From Dehalococcoidia bacterium (GTDB lineage Bacteria > Chloroflexota > Dehalococcoidia > SZUA-161), in NCBI GenBank assembly GCA_004376205.1, contig SOKG01000172.1:1-6262 (forward strand): 6,262 bases of DNA. Reading direction: 5' to 3'. The notes beneath the pieces are model-generated. The model had not been told where the DNA came from, made no database searches, and saw only the letters and a program-made list of their open reading frames with translations. The position numbers and the translations under genes are program-made. Positions 1-5,125 of the stretch are shown here, piece by piece. Position 1 is the stretch's first letter, and every line of letters begins with the position of its first letter.

Positions 1-120
1 GATCACACCATGCTCCGCCCATGCTTCACAGACGGCGATCTCCACCTGAAGCCACCTGTCGAACTTGTTCTCATCCGACCAGACCCTCTTCATCTCCGGC
101 CTGGAGTAGCGTTCAATCAT
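1..120 (-). CDS. purB: Adenylosuccinate lyase, N-terminal 40 residues (partial)
   Basis: Only the first 40 codons are present; the gene runs off the left edge. The peptide begins MIERYSRPEMKRVWSDENKF and continues with a WLQVEIAVCEAWAEHG segment. This is the typical N-terminus of bacterial PurB, a fumarase/aspartase-superfamily enzyme. The family cleaves SAICAR to AICAR plus fumarate, and adenylosuccinate to AMP plus fumarate, in the cytoplasm. The ATG is preceded by a GGGGAGAG ribosome-binding tract (124-131) three bases upstream. The gene lies 40 bp after purE on the same strand and is probably the fourth gene of the guaA-purD-purE-purB run. The active-site residues and signature sequence lie outside the window, so the call rests on the N-terminal pattern and the context. 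Confidence 0.93.
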   Translation of the reverse strand, partial: MIERYSRPEMKRVWSDENKFDRWLQVEIAVCEAWAEHGVI

Positions 121-160
121 TTTCTCTCCCCTGGTTCACTCCGGAATTACATCCCCCAGC

Positions 161-619
161 CTAACCATTACTCAACTCTCGGCGGTAATTCTCGTAGGCC
201 TCTCTTATTCTATCATGCTTCAGCCCCAGAATCTCAGCGGCAAGATAAGCGGCGTTCTTGGCACCGGCTGAGCCCAGTGCAACACAGGCCACCGGTACCC
301 CCGCCGGCATCTGAACGATGGAGAGCAGTGCATCCAGTCCTTTGATGTCGTTGGTTGGTATGGGGACGCCGATGACAGGGATGCTGGTCCAGCTAGCGAG
401 AACGCCGGGCAGGTGTGCTGCACCACCAGCGCCAGCGATGATAACCTCCAGCCCTCGTTCTCGAGCGCCCAACCCATATTGGCGCGCCTTCTCCGGGGTG
501 CGGTGAGCCGAGAGCACCGAGACCTCGTACTCTATGCCCAGCTGATCCAACGTGTCCAGCGCAGGCTGCATCAATTCAGCGTCCGATTTGCTCCCCATGA
601 CTATACCCACTAGTGGCAT
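161..619 (-). CDS. purE: N5-carboxyaminoimidazole ribonucleotide mutase (class I PurE)
   Basis: This 152-residue protein has the normal length for a stand-alone bacterial PurE. Visible motifs are MGSKSD at residues 8-13, SAHRTP at 37-42 (with the family's catalytic histidine, H39 here), GAGGAAHLPG at 63-72, and SIVQMPAGVPV followed by GSAGAKNAAYLAAEIL near 100-131. The SIVQMP.G.PV pattern is that of class I enzymes, which convert N5-CAIR to CAIR. Class II enzymes instead carboxylate AIR directly. A class I enzyme normally needs PurK to make N5-CAIR, and no purK is in this window, so it should be elsewhere. The ATG is 2 bp after the purD stop codon. Its ribosome-binding site GAGGAGG (627-633) lies inside the last codons of purD, which suggests translational coupling. 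Confidence 0.97.
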   Translation of the reverse strand: MPLVGIVMGSKSDAELMQPALDTLDQLGIEYEVSVLSAHRTPEKARQYGLGARERGLEVIIAGAGGAAHLPGVLASWTSIPVIGVPIPTNDIKGLDALLSIVQMPAGVPVACVALGSAGAKNAAYLAAEILGLKHDRIREAYENYRRELSNG

Positions 620-621
620 AA

Positions 622-1884
622 CTAAGCCTCCTCAGCAGCAATGTCCTTCCTGTAATGACCACCCTCAAAATGCACCTGCGGCAGGTCGCGGTAGACCTTT
701 TCTCGTGCGTCGGCAACCGTCTTGCCAGTCGCCGCCATGGTGAGCACTCTGCCTCCTGCAGTACACGTCTTTCCATCCTCAAGCTTGGTTCCAGCGTGGA
801 AGATCAGGAGGTCTGGATCAACTTTGTCCAAACCTGTAATAGGAAAACCTGCCTTGTAGCTGCCAGGATACCCGCCGGAGGCCAGCACCACTCCAACGCA
901 AGCTTCATCGCTCCACTCAATCTTCGTTCGCTCCAGAGTGCCATCGATTACTGCCAGCATGATGTCCACCAAATCACTCTTGAGAAGAGGAAGCTGGACT
1001 TGGGTTTCGGGGTCGCCAAATCTAGCGTTAAACTCCAACACCTTGGGCCCCTCCGAAGTAAGCATCAGCCCGGCGTAAAGCACCCCTTTGTATGGTCTTC
1101 CCTCCTGGGCCATTGCTTGTACCGCAGGCTCCAAGATAGTCTTGGTCAACGTACTAGTTAAGTCTGAATTGAAGAAACCTGGTGGACTGTAACCCCCCAT
1201 GCCTCCGGTGTTGGGACCGAGGTCCTGGTCAAACGCCCTTTTGTAATCCCGGGCAGGCACTATAGGAACGACGGTTTTGCCATCGGTGAAGGCAAGCAGG
1301 CTCGTCTCCCGTCCCACAAGGCACTCCTCAACCAGCACCTGACTGCCAGCATCACCGAAGACCCGCGCCTCCATGATATCGGAAAGTGCCTTCAGGGCCT
1401 CCTCAGTTGATTGAGCAACAATCGCTCCCTTGCCTGCCGCCAGCCCATCAGCCTTGATTACCAGAGGCGGACGCTGCTTCCTCGCATAGTCCTGTGCTTC
1501 ATCAAAAGAAGAGAAGACGGCGTCCCTGGCACAGGGGATGCCATACTGTTGCATGAGCCTCTTGGCGAAGACCTTGCTCGATTCAATCAGTGTCGCCTCT
1601 TTGGTGGGACCAAAGGCAGGTATGCCTAAACGCTGGAGGATATCGACTATGCCCGCAGCTAGAGGTGCTTCGGGACCGATAACCACCAGGTCAATTCCGT
1701 TGTCCTTTGCTGCCCGGGACAAAGCGTCCAGGTCGTTTGGAGATATATCGAGGTTTTTGGCAATAGCAGCCGTGCCAGCGTTACCCGGGGCAACATAGAC
1801 CTCAGCTACCTTAGTGCTCTCGAGGAGCTTCCAGACCAGAGTGTGCTCCCTGGCTCCTCCACCAACAACCATTACCTTTAGCAA
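622..1884 (-). CDS. purD: Phosphoribosylamine--glycine ligase (GAR synthetase)
   Basis: The 420-residue product has the usual length of bacterial PurD, an ATP-grasp ligase. The family joins 5-phosphoribosylamine and glycine using ATP to give GAR, step 2 of de novo purine synthesis. Visible motifs are VVGGGAREHTL at residues 6-16, VIGPEAPLAAG at 68-78, the ATP-grasp loop VIKADGLAAGKGAIVA at 142-157, GPNTGGMGGYSP at 223-234 and the metal-binding EFNARFGDPETQ at 284-295. The start is TTG: an in-frame TGA touches it directly upstream, and an AAGGAGAG tract (1890-1897) lies five bases before it. The resulting MLKVMVVGGG N-terminus fits the family. The ATG at 1872 would remove four residues and sits too far from that site. 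Two possible micro-ORFs end at or overlap this start. Confidence 0.97.
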   Translation of the reverse strand: MLKVMVVGGGAREHTLVWKLLESTKVAEVYVAPGNAGTAAIAKNLDISPNDLDALSRAAKDNGIDLVVIGPEAPLAAGIVDILQRLGIPAFGPTKEATLIESSKVFAKRLMQQYGIPCARDAVFSSFDEAQDYARKQRPPLVIKADGLAAGKGAIVAQSTEEALKALSDIMEARVFGDAGSQVLVEECLVGRETSLLAFTDGKTVVPIVPARDYKRAFDQDLGPNTGGMGGYSPPGFFNSDLTSTLTKTILEPAVQAMAQEGRPYKGVLYAGLMLTSEGPKVLEFNARFGDPETQVQLPLLKSDLVDIMLAVIDGTLERTKIEWSDEACVGVVLASGGYPGSYKAGFPITGLDKVDPDLLIFHAGTKLEDGKTCTAGGRVLTMAATGKTVADAREKVYRDLPQVHFEGGHYRKDIAAEEA

Positions 1885-1910
1885 TCAATCTCTCCTTGAT
1901 TGCGGTTCAT
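1878..1910 (-). CDS. Possible 10-residue leader peptide overlapping the purD start
   Basis: The micro-ORF reads MNRNQGEIDC followed by TAA. Its ATG is preceded by GGGGAGG ending three bases upstream (1914-1920), a strong but closely spaced ribosome-binding tract. The stop codon lies past the purD TTG in another frame, so the two reading frames overlap by seven bases. If translated, ribosomes finishing it would sit on the purD start, which could couple or modulate purD translation. The peptide shows no run of one amino acid of the kind seen in classic attenuators. It is too short for homology to help, and chance is a serious alternative. Confidence 0.22.
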   Translation of the reverse strand: MNRNQGEIDC

Positions 1911-1944
1911 TATCCTCCCCAATCGCCGCAAAGACCCGCACCAT
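1885..1944 (-). CDS. Possible 19-residue micro-ORF ending directly against purD
   Basis: The frame reads MVRVFAAIGEDNEPQSRRD and then TGA, with the TGA immediately next to the purD TTG and in the same frame. A TGGAGG tract touches the ATG directly, which is too close for good initiation there; the GTG one codon further on has three bases of spacing. No known family is recognised. It could instead be an untranslated leader, or the remains of an older N-terminal extension of purD. It overlaps the 10-residue frame at 1878-1910, and at most one of the two is likely to matter. Confidence 0.15.
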   Translation of the reverse strand: MVRVFAAIGEDNEPQSRRD

Positions 1945-1986
1945 CCTCCAGGAAATTAGATGAATTAGCTTTCGTTATCAGGCGGA

Positions 1987-3663
1987 TTACTCCCACTCTA
2001 TGGTCGAGGGAGGTTTTGAGGAGATGTCGTAGACTACCCGGTTTATTTCAGGCACCTCATTGACGATGCGGCTTGAGATTCGCGCCAGGAGGTCATAGGG
2101 GAGACGCGCCCAATCAGCAGTCATAGCGTCCTCGGAGGTCACTGCACGTACTGCCACCATATAGCCGTAGGTCCTAGAATCTCCCATCACACCCACGCTC
2201 CTCAGTGGCGTGAGCACGGCAAAGCTCTGCCATAGCTGGCGATAGAGGTTAGCTTTCTTAATCTCGTTCATCACGATCCAGTCAGCAGCGCGGACTATCT
2301 CCAACCTTTCTTTGGTCACCTCGCCGATGATGCGAATAGCAAGCCCTGGACCTGGGAAAGGCTGACGGTAGACCATCTCCTCGGGCAGCCCCAATGCCAG
2401 CCCCACCTCCCGCACCTCATCCTTGAACAAATAGCGCAGGGGCTCGACCAGAGCAAGATTCATAACGCTGGGTAGCCCACCCACATTGTGATGGGTCTTT
2501 ATGGTCGCTACCACTCGACTTCCAGTGAAGGCACTCTCAATAACATCGGGATATAGAGTGCCCTGAGCCAAGAAATCGACCCGACCGATCTTGGCAGCTT
2601 CCTCCTCAAAGACCTTAACGAACTCTTCGCCAATGATGTGGCGCTTATCCTCAGGATCAACCACACCGCTAAGTCTCGTCAGGAATCTTTCGCTTGCATC
2701 CACGTAGACCATATTCATCCTCATATTCTTCTGGAAGGTGTTGTTGATCCGCTCTGCCTCTTCCCGGCGCAGCAGCCCAGTATTGACAAAAATGCAGGTC
2801 AACTGATTGCCGATGGCGCGGTGAATCAGTGTGGCTACGACTGCAGAGTCAACCCCTCCGGAGAGAGCGCAGATGACCTTGCCTGTCCCTACCTGATTCT
2901 TGATCCGCTCTATGCTCTCGACAACAAAGCTGCCAGGGGTCCAAGTACCACTACAGCCACAGATCCTATAAAGAAAGTTCTGCAGAATATCCTTACCCTG
3001 GGGTGTATGAGCTACCTCCGGATGGAACTGCAAGCCGATGATCCCCCGATCGTTGCCCATAGCGGCAATAGGGGAGTTGTCAGTATAAGCCAATGAGGTG
3101 AATCCCGGGGGCATCTCTTCAATCCAGTCACCGTGGCTCATCCATACCGGCATCTCAAGGGGAAGACCTGCGAAAAGGGGGGTATCGACTGAGTTCTGGT
3201 GGAGGATGGCAAGGCCGTACTCATGTTTCACCCCTGGAGCTACTTTACCCCCAAGCTGGTGAGCTATAAGCTGCATGCCGTAGCAGATGCCCAGCACCGG
3301 GAGACTGCTTTCGTAAACATAGGCTGGCGCCATAGGGGCTCCCGCGTCACACACACTGGCAGGACTCCCGGAGAGTATGAAACCCTTGGGTTGCAGAGAG
3401 GCAACACTCTCCCAGGGAGCATCGTGGGGCACCACCTCGCAATATACCCGGCATTCTCTTACCCGCCGGGCGATGAGCCAGCTATACTGAGAGCCGAAGT
3501 CGACTACCGCTACCACCTCGCGCTCTGCCCCAAATTGCTCTTCAGGCTCCTCTTGAGGCTGCTCTCCTCTTCTCTCCTCCGCAATCTCCAGGTAGGCAGA
3601 GACCTCAACATCACCGCTGATAGCAACGCGATGGCTGTCCTGCCTGCTCTTATCAACTGCCAT
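1987..3663 (-). CDS. guaA: GMP synthase (glutamine-hydrolysing)
   Basis: The protein has 558 residues from the ATG. The family converts XMP, ATP and glutamine to GMP in the cytoplasm. A class I glutamine amidotransferase domain starts at VVDFGSQYSWLIARRVRE (about 53-70). Its catalytic triad is Cys127 in GICYGM, His214 and Glu216 in FHPE. The ATP-pyrophosphatase domain has the loop SGGVDS at 268-273. The C-terminal dimerisation domain has QPFPGPGLAIRIIGEVT (434-450) and ends KPPSTIEWE. The family usually begins just before the FGSQY strand, so this enzyme carries about 50 extra acidic, Glu/Gln-rich residues at its N-terminus. The ATG is chosen because AGGAG (3671-3675) lies seven bases upstream and the predicted transcription start falls near 3681. 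The in-frame TTG at 3687 lies upstream of that point. It is the first gene of the purine run. Confidence 0.96.
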   Translation of the reverse strand: MAVDKSRQDSHRVAISGDVEVSAYLEIAEERRGEQPQEEPEEQFGAEREVVAVVDFGSQYSWLIARRVRECRVYCEVVPHDAPWESVASLQPKGFILSGSPASVCDAGAPMAPAYVYESSLPVLGICYGMQLIAHQLGGKVAPGVKHEYGLAILHQNSVDTPLFAGLPLEMPVWMSHGDWIEEMPPGFTSLAYTDNSPIAAMGNDRGIIGLQFHPEVAHTPQGKDILQNFLYRICGCSGTWTPGSFVVESIERIKNQVGTGKVICALSGGVDSAVVATLIHRAIGNQLTCIFVNTGLLRREEAERINNTFQKNMRMNMVYVDASERFLTRLSGVVDPEDKRHIIGEEFVKVFEEEAAKIGRVDFLAQGTLYPDVIESAFTGSRVVATIKTHHNVGGLPSVMNLALVEPLRYLFKDEVREVGLALGLPEEMVYRQPFPGPGLAIRIIGEVTKERLEIVRAADWIVMNEIKKANLYRQLWQSFAVLTPLRSVGVMGDSRTYGYMVAVRAVTSEDAMTADWARLPYDLLARISSRIVNEVPEINRVVYDISSKPPSTIEWE

Positions 3664-3679
3664 GACCTGACTCCTGCCC

Positions 3680-3708
3680 TCGACCAAAGATTACCACCGT
3701 GGTATACT
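3680..3708 (+). promoter_or_regulatory. Predicted sigma-70-type promoter of tsaC
   Basis: TCGACC (3680-3685) is followed after 17 bases by TATACT (3703-3708). The -10 matches five of six consensus bases and the -35 four of six. Transcription would start near 3715, about 35 bases before the tsaC start. The -10 lies within the spacer of the opposing guaA promoter, so the two polymerases could not bind at the same time. Confidence 0.45.
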
Positions 3709-3716
3709 CAAGTCAA
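3688..3716 (-). promoter_or_regulatory. Predicted sigma-70-type promoter of guaA
   Basis: On the minus strand, TTGACT (3711-3716) is followed after exactly 17 bases by TAATCT (3688-3693). The -35 matches five of six consensus bases. The -10 matches only three of six but keeps the important TA and final T. Transcription would start near 3681 and leave a leader of about 18 bases before the guaA ATG. The element overlaps the opposing tsaC promoter. Confidence 0.5.
3692..3704. promoter_or_regulatory. 13-bp dyad between the divergent -10 elements (possible operator)
   Basis: TACCAC-C-GTGGTA is a perfect inverted repeat of 6-bp arms around one base. It overlaps the guaA -10 by two bases and the tsaC -10 by two bases. 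A protein bound here would cover both promoters. No specific regulator can be named from the sequence, and no regulator gene is in the window. Confidence 0.3.
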
Positions 3717-3723
3717 GCATCTC

Positions 3724-3739
3724 CACTGTGACTACAGTG
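3724..3739. promoter_or_regulatory. 16-bp dyad CACTGT-GACT-ACAGTG (operator or leader hairpin)
   Basis: The arms are perfect 6-bp complements around four bases. As DNA, the dyad sits just upstream of the guaA -35, with its centre about 33 bp from the centre of the other dyad, close to three helical turns. As RNA, it would be a small hairpin in the tsaC leader ending ten bases before the TTG start, where a ribosome-binding site would normally be. The sequence alone cannot choose between the two roles. Confidence 0.35.
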
Positions 3740-3749
3740 CTGTTATGGA

Positions 3750-4400
3750 TTGCTCAAAGTGTCAAATAGACCCACAATCGAACAGCAGATCCAGCTTGCC
3801 ATTGACATACTCAAGAGCGGGGGCATCGTTGCTTTTCCCACCGATACCGTCTACGGACTAGGGGCCAGTCCTTCCAATGAACAGGCGGTTGAGAGAATCT
3901 ACAGGGCGAAAAAGCGTGCTCACAACCTCCCCCTCCCTTTGCTGCTCGCTGATAGGTCTGAGCTGACAAAAGTTGCCATGGTTGTGCCCCAGGTAGCATG
4001 GCGGTTAGCGGAGCATTTACTCCCCGGTGGGCTGACGTTAGTGCTGAGAAAAAGCCCTTGGGTACCCAGCGCCGTGACTGGCGGAGGCGATACGATTGCA
4101 GTGCGTATCCCCAATCACCACATCCCCATTGCCCTTATTCAGGGACTGGGTACCCCCCTGGTTGGAACCAGTGCCAATGTCTCAGGAAAGCCGAGTCCAG
4201 TCACCGCCGATGAGGTTCATGAGCAATTGGGAGGAGAGGTCGATCTGATTATTGATGGCGGCGAGTGCCCAGGCGGTATTGAGTCCACTGTGATAGATGT
4301 CAGCGGTGAAGTCCCTACCATTATCAGGGAAGGCGCTGTGTCCCAGGAAGAGATCGCCAAGACCTGCGGATCTCCTCTGCGGAAGATTCAACAAGCGTAA
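3750..4400 (+). CDS. tsaC: Threonylcarbamoyl-AMP synthase (TsaC/Sua5/YwlC family)
   Basis: The 216-residue product has the one-domain TsaC/YwlC size and lacks the extra C-terminal domain of long Sua5 proteins. The family makes threonylcarbamoyl-AMP from threonine, bicarbonate and ATP, the first step of t6A modification at position 37 of tRNAs reading ANN codons. Motifs are VAFPTDTVYGLGA (27-39), YRAKKRAHNLPLPLL (51-65, the KxR nucleotide-binding region), LLPGGLTLVL (90-99), AVRIPNH (117-123), LVGTSANVSG (137-146) and GGIESTVIDV (175-184) with IIREG following. The start is uncertain. The TTG at 3750 and the GTG at 3759 are both in frame, neither has a convincing ribosome-binding site, and an in-frame stop lies at 3729. 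The gene diverges from guaA. The t6A link to purine synthesis is through shared regulation at most. Confidence 0.93.
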   Translation: MLKVSNRPTIEQQIQLAIDILKSGGIVAFPTDTVYGLGASPSNEQAVERIYRAKKRAHNLPLPLLLADRSELTKVAMVVPQVAWRLAEHLLPGGLTLVLRKSPWVPSAVTGGGDTIAVRIPNHHIPIALIQGLGTPLVGTSANVSGKPSPVTADEVHEQLGGEVDLIIDGGECPGGIESTVIDVSGEVPTIIREGAVSQEEIAKTCGSPLRKIQQA

Positions 4401-4409
4401 ACTGCTGGC

Positions 4410-4438
4410 TTTTCATAATTGCTCTGGTATGGTAGACT
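4410..4438 (+). promoter_or_regulatory. Possible promoter just after tsaC
   Basis: TTTTCA (4410-4415) and TAGACT (4433-4438) are separated by 17 bases. Each matches four of six consensus bases. Transcription from here would start near 4445 and give rpiB a leader of about 195 bases containing all the complementary segments of the gap. The match is modest and could be chance. Confidence 0.25.
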
Positions 4439-4486
4439 ATTACGATAGAAACTAACAAAGGTGTCGTCAAGAAAGGTCCAAGCTAG

Positions 4487-4543
4487 AAACCAAGTGGCTC
4501 GCATGTGGGAGAGACACCCGCTGGTCTGAAGATACCTTGGTTT
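4487..4543 (+). other. Inverted repeat AAACCAAG / CTTGGTTT (possible RNA stem)
   Basis: A perfect 8-bp complement joins 4487-4494 to 4536-4543 around 41 bases. Inside it, GTGGG and CCCGC could form a smaller 5-bp stem with one G-U pair and a seven-base loop. Only three T's follow, so it does not look like an intrinsic terminator. It may be part of a folded rpiB leader. Confidence 0.3.
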
Positions 4544-4558
4544 AATGGAAAAGGCGGA

Positions 4559-4637
4559 CTACCTCTTTGATCGCAGCAAGCAATAGTCAATATGTTTAAG
4601 CTGAAGGGTTCCCTACTCTAGACGATCCAGGAGGTAG
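4559..4637 (+). promoter_or_regulatory. Complement that could sequester the rpiB ribosome-binding site
   Basis: CTACCTCTT (4559-4567) can pair with AGGAGGTAG (4629-4637) over nine positions, with eight Watson-Crick pairs and one G-U. The right arm contains the whole rpiB Shine-Dalgarno AGGAGGT. If transcription starts upstream of 4559, the fold would hide the site. If it starts from the nearer promoter at 4567-4596, the left arm would be missing and rpiB would be freely translated. Pyrimidine-rich matches to a Shine-Dalgarno are easy to find by chance, so this is a suggestion only. Confidence 0.3.
4567..4596 (+). promoter_or_regulatory. Possible proximal promoter of rpiB
   Basis: TTGATC (4567-4572) and TATGTT (4591-4596) are separated by 18 bases. 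Each matches four of six consensus bases. Transcription would start near 4603 and leave a leader of about 38 bases ending at the rpiB Shine-Dalgarno. Confidence 0.3.
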
Positions 4638-4640
4638 ACA

Positions 4641-5078
4641 GTGCGCATCGCTATTGGCTCAGACCATGCTGGGTTCGACTTGAAGCAGGCTGTAATGAGC
4701 CTGCTCTCCGAGCTAGGGCATAGCTACGAGGACTTCGGTTGCCACGATACCAGCTCCGCGGATTACCCCGATATCGGGCTTCCGGTAGCTGAGGCGGTAT
4801 CGGAGGGTAGATTTGACCAGGGCATTCTGGTCTGTAGCACCGGAGTTGGCATGTCCATTGTTGCCAACAAAGTGAACGGAATTAGAGCAGCGCTGTGTCA
4901 AGATACCTTCAGTGCCCGACGTGCTCGGGAGCACAATGACGCCAATGTCCTTTGTCTTGGCGAGGGGGTTACAGGACAAGGACTGGCGCGTGAGATCGTC
5001 ACCACCTACCTATGCTCTGAGTTTGTGGGCGGTAGACACGCCCGCAGGGTGGAGAAGATACAAGCCCTGGAGGGCTAA
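4641..5078 (+). CDS. rpiB: Ribose-5-phosphate isomerase B
   Basis: The 145-residue product has the usual length of the RpiB/LacAB family. It interconverts ribose 5-phosphate and ribulose 5-phosphate in the non-oxidative pentose phosphate pathway. Motifs are the N-terminal IAIGSDHAGF (3-12) with Asp8 and His9, DYPDIG (41-46), LVCSTGVGMSIVANKV (63-78) with catalytic-type Cys65, His98 in AREHNDANVLCLG (95-107), and GGRHARRV (130-137) with phosphate-binding arginines. The usual CGTG reads CSTG here, a mild change; the cysteine that marks the isomerase is kept. GTG is the start, with AGGAGGT (4629-4635) five bases upstream. dxs follows after 47 bp with no visible terminator and is probably co-transcribed. 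Ribose 5-phosphate made here feeds PRPP for the purine genes to the left. Confidence 0.96.
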   Translation: MRIAIGSDHAGFDLKQAVMSLLSELGHSYEDFGCHDTSSADYPDIGLPVAEAVSEGRFDQGILVCSTGVGMSIVANKVNGIRAALCQDTFSARRAREHNDANVLCLGEGVTGQGLAREIVTTYLCSEFVGGRHARRVEKIQALEG

Positions 5079-5125
5079 TAGTACTACGCTACATTTAAAT
5101 TAACTTCTGGCGAGGGACAAACGCA

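Larger units (their letters stand above)
4401..4640 (+). other. 240-bp gap between tsaC and rpiB with structured-leader features
   Basis: No convincing gene is found on either strand of this gap. It holds two possible plus-strand promoters, a long stem and an 8-9 bp complement to the rpiB ribosome-binding site, each listed separately. Further pairings are GGTGTC (4460-4465) with GACACC (4513-4518), and GTGGG (4505-4509) with CCCGC (4517-4521). These two overlap and so exclude each other, as in a switching RNA. GGTAGAC occurs twice, at 4431-4437 and 4633-4639. I recognise no known riboswitch consensus, T-box sequence or tRNA here. No terminator with a U-run follows tsaC, so read-through into rpiB is possible. 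Confidence 0.4.

Noticed and set aside
655..1161. Plus-strand frame of 168 codons opposite purD
   Set aside because: It is a shadow of the well-supported purD gene. The translation has no known motif and there is no promoter or ribosome-binding site.
2638..3096. Plus-strand frame of 152 codons opposite guaA
   Set aside because: It is antisense to the conserved ATP-pyrophosphatase and amidotransferase domains and is explained as a shadow.
3664..3687. Upstream in-frame TTG start for guaA at 3687, adding eight residues
   Set aside because: The predicted transcription start is near 3681, downstream of this codon. The ATG at 3663 has AGGAG seven bases before it.
3760..3765. Perfect minus-strand TTGACA as an upstream guaA -35
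   Set aside because: No acceptable -10 lies 16-18 bases downstream, and the element sits inside the tsaC coding start.
3199..3861. Long plus-strand frame of about 220 codons opposite guaA
   Set aside because: It lies mostly antisense to guaA, whose motifs are intact, then runs through the divergent promoter region into tsaC in another frame. It has no recognisable domain or ribosome-binding site.
4460..4518. tRNA-like pairing of GGTGTC with GACACC
   Set aside because: The span is only 59 bases and has no T-loop consensus, anticodon arm or discriminator pattern.
4461..4529. Small plus-strand frame of 22 codons (GTG start) in the gap before rpiB
   Set aside because: It is very short with a weak AAAGG before the GTG, and its product is basic and unrecognised. 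It overlaps the possible RNA stem, which explains the region equally well.
4487..4543. Intrinsic terminator after tsaC
   Set aside because: The stem is followed by only three T's and the loop is 41 bases, so it does not fit a rho-independent terminator.
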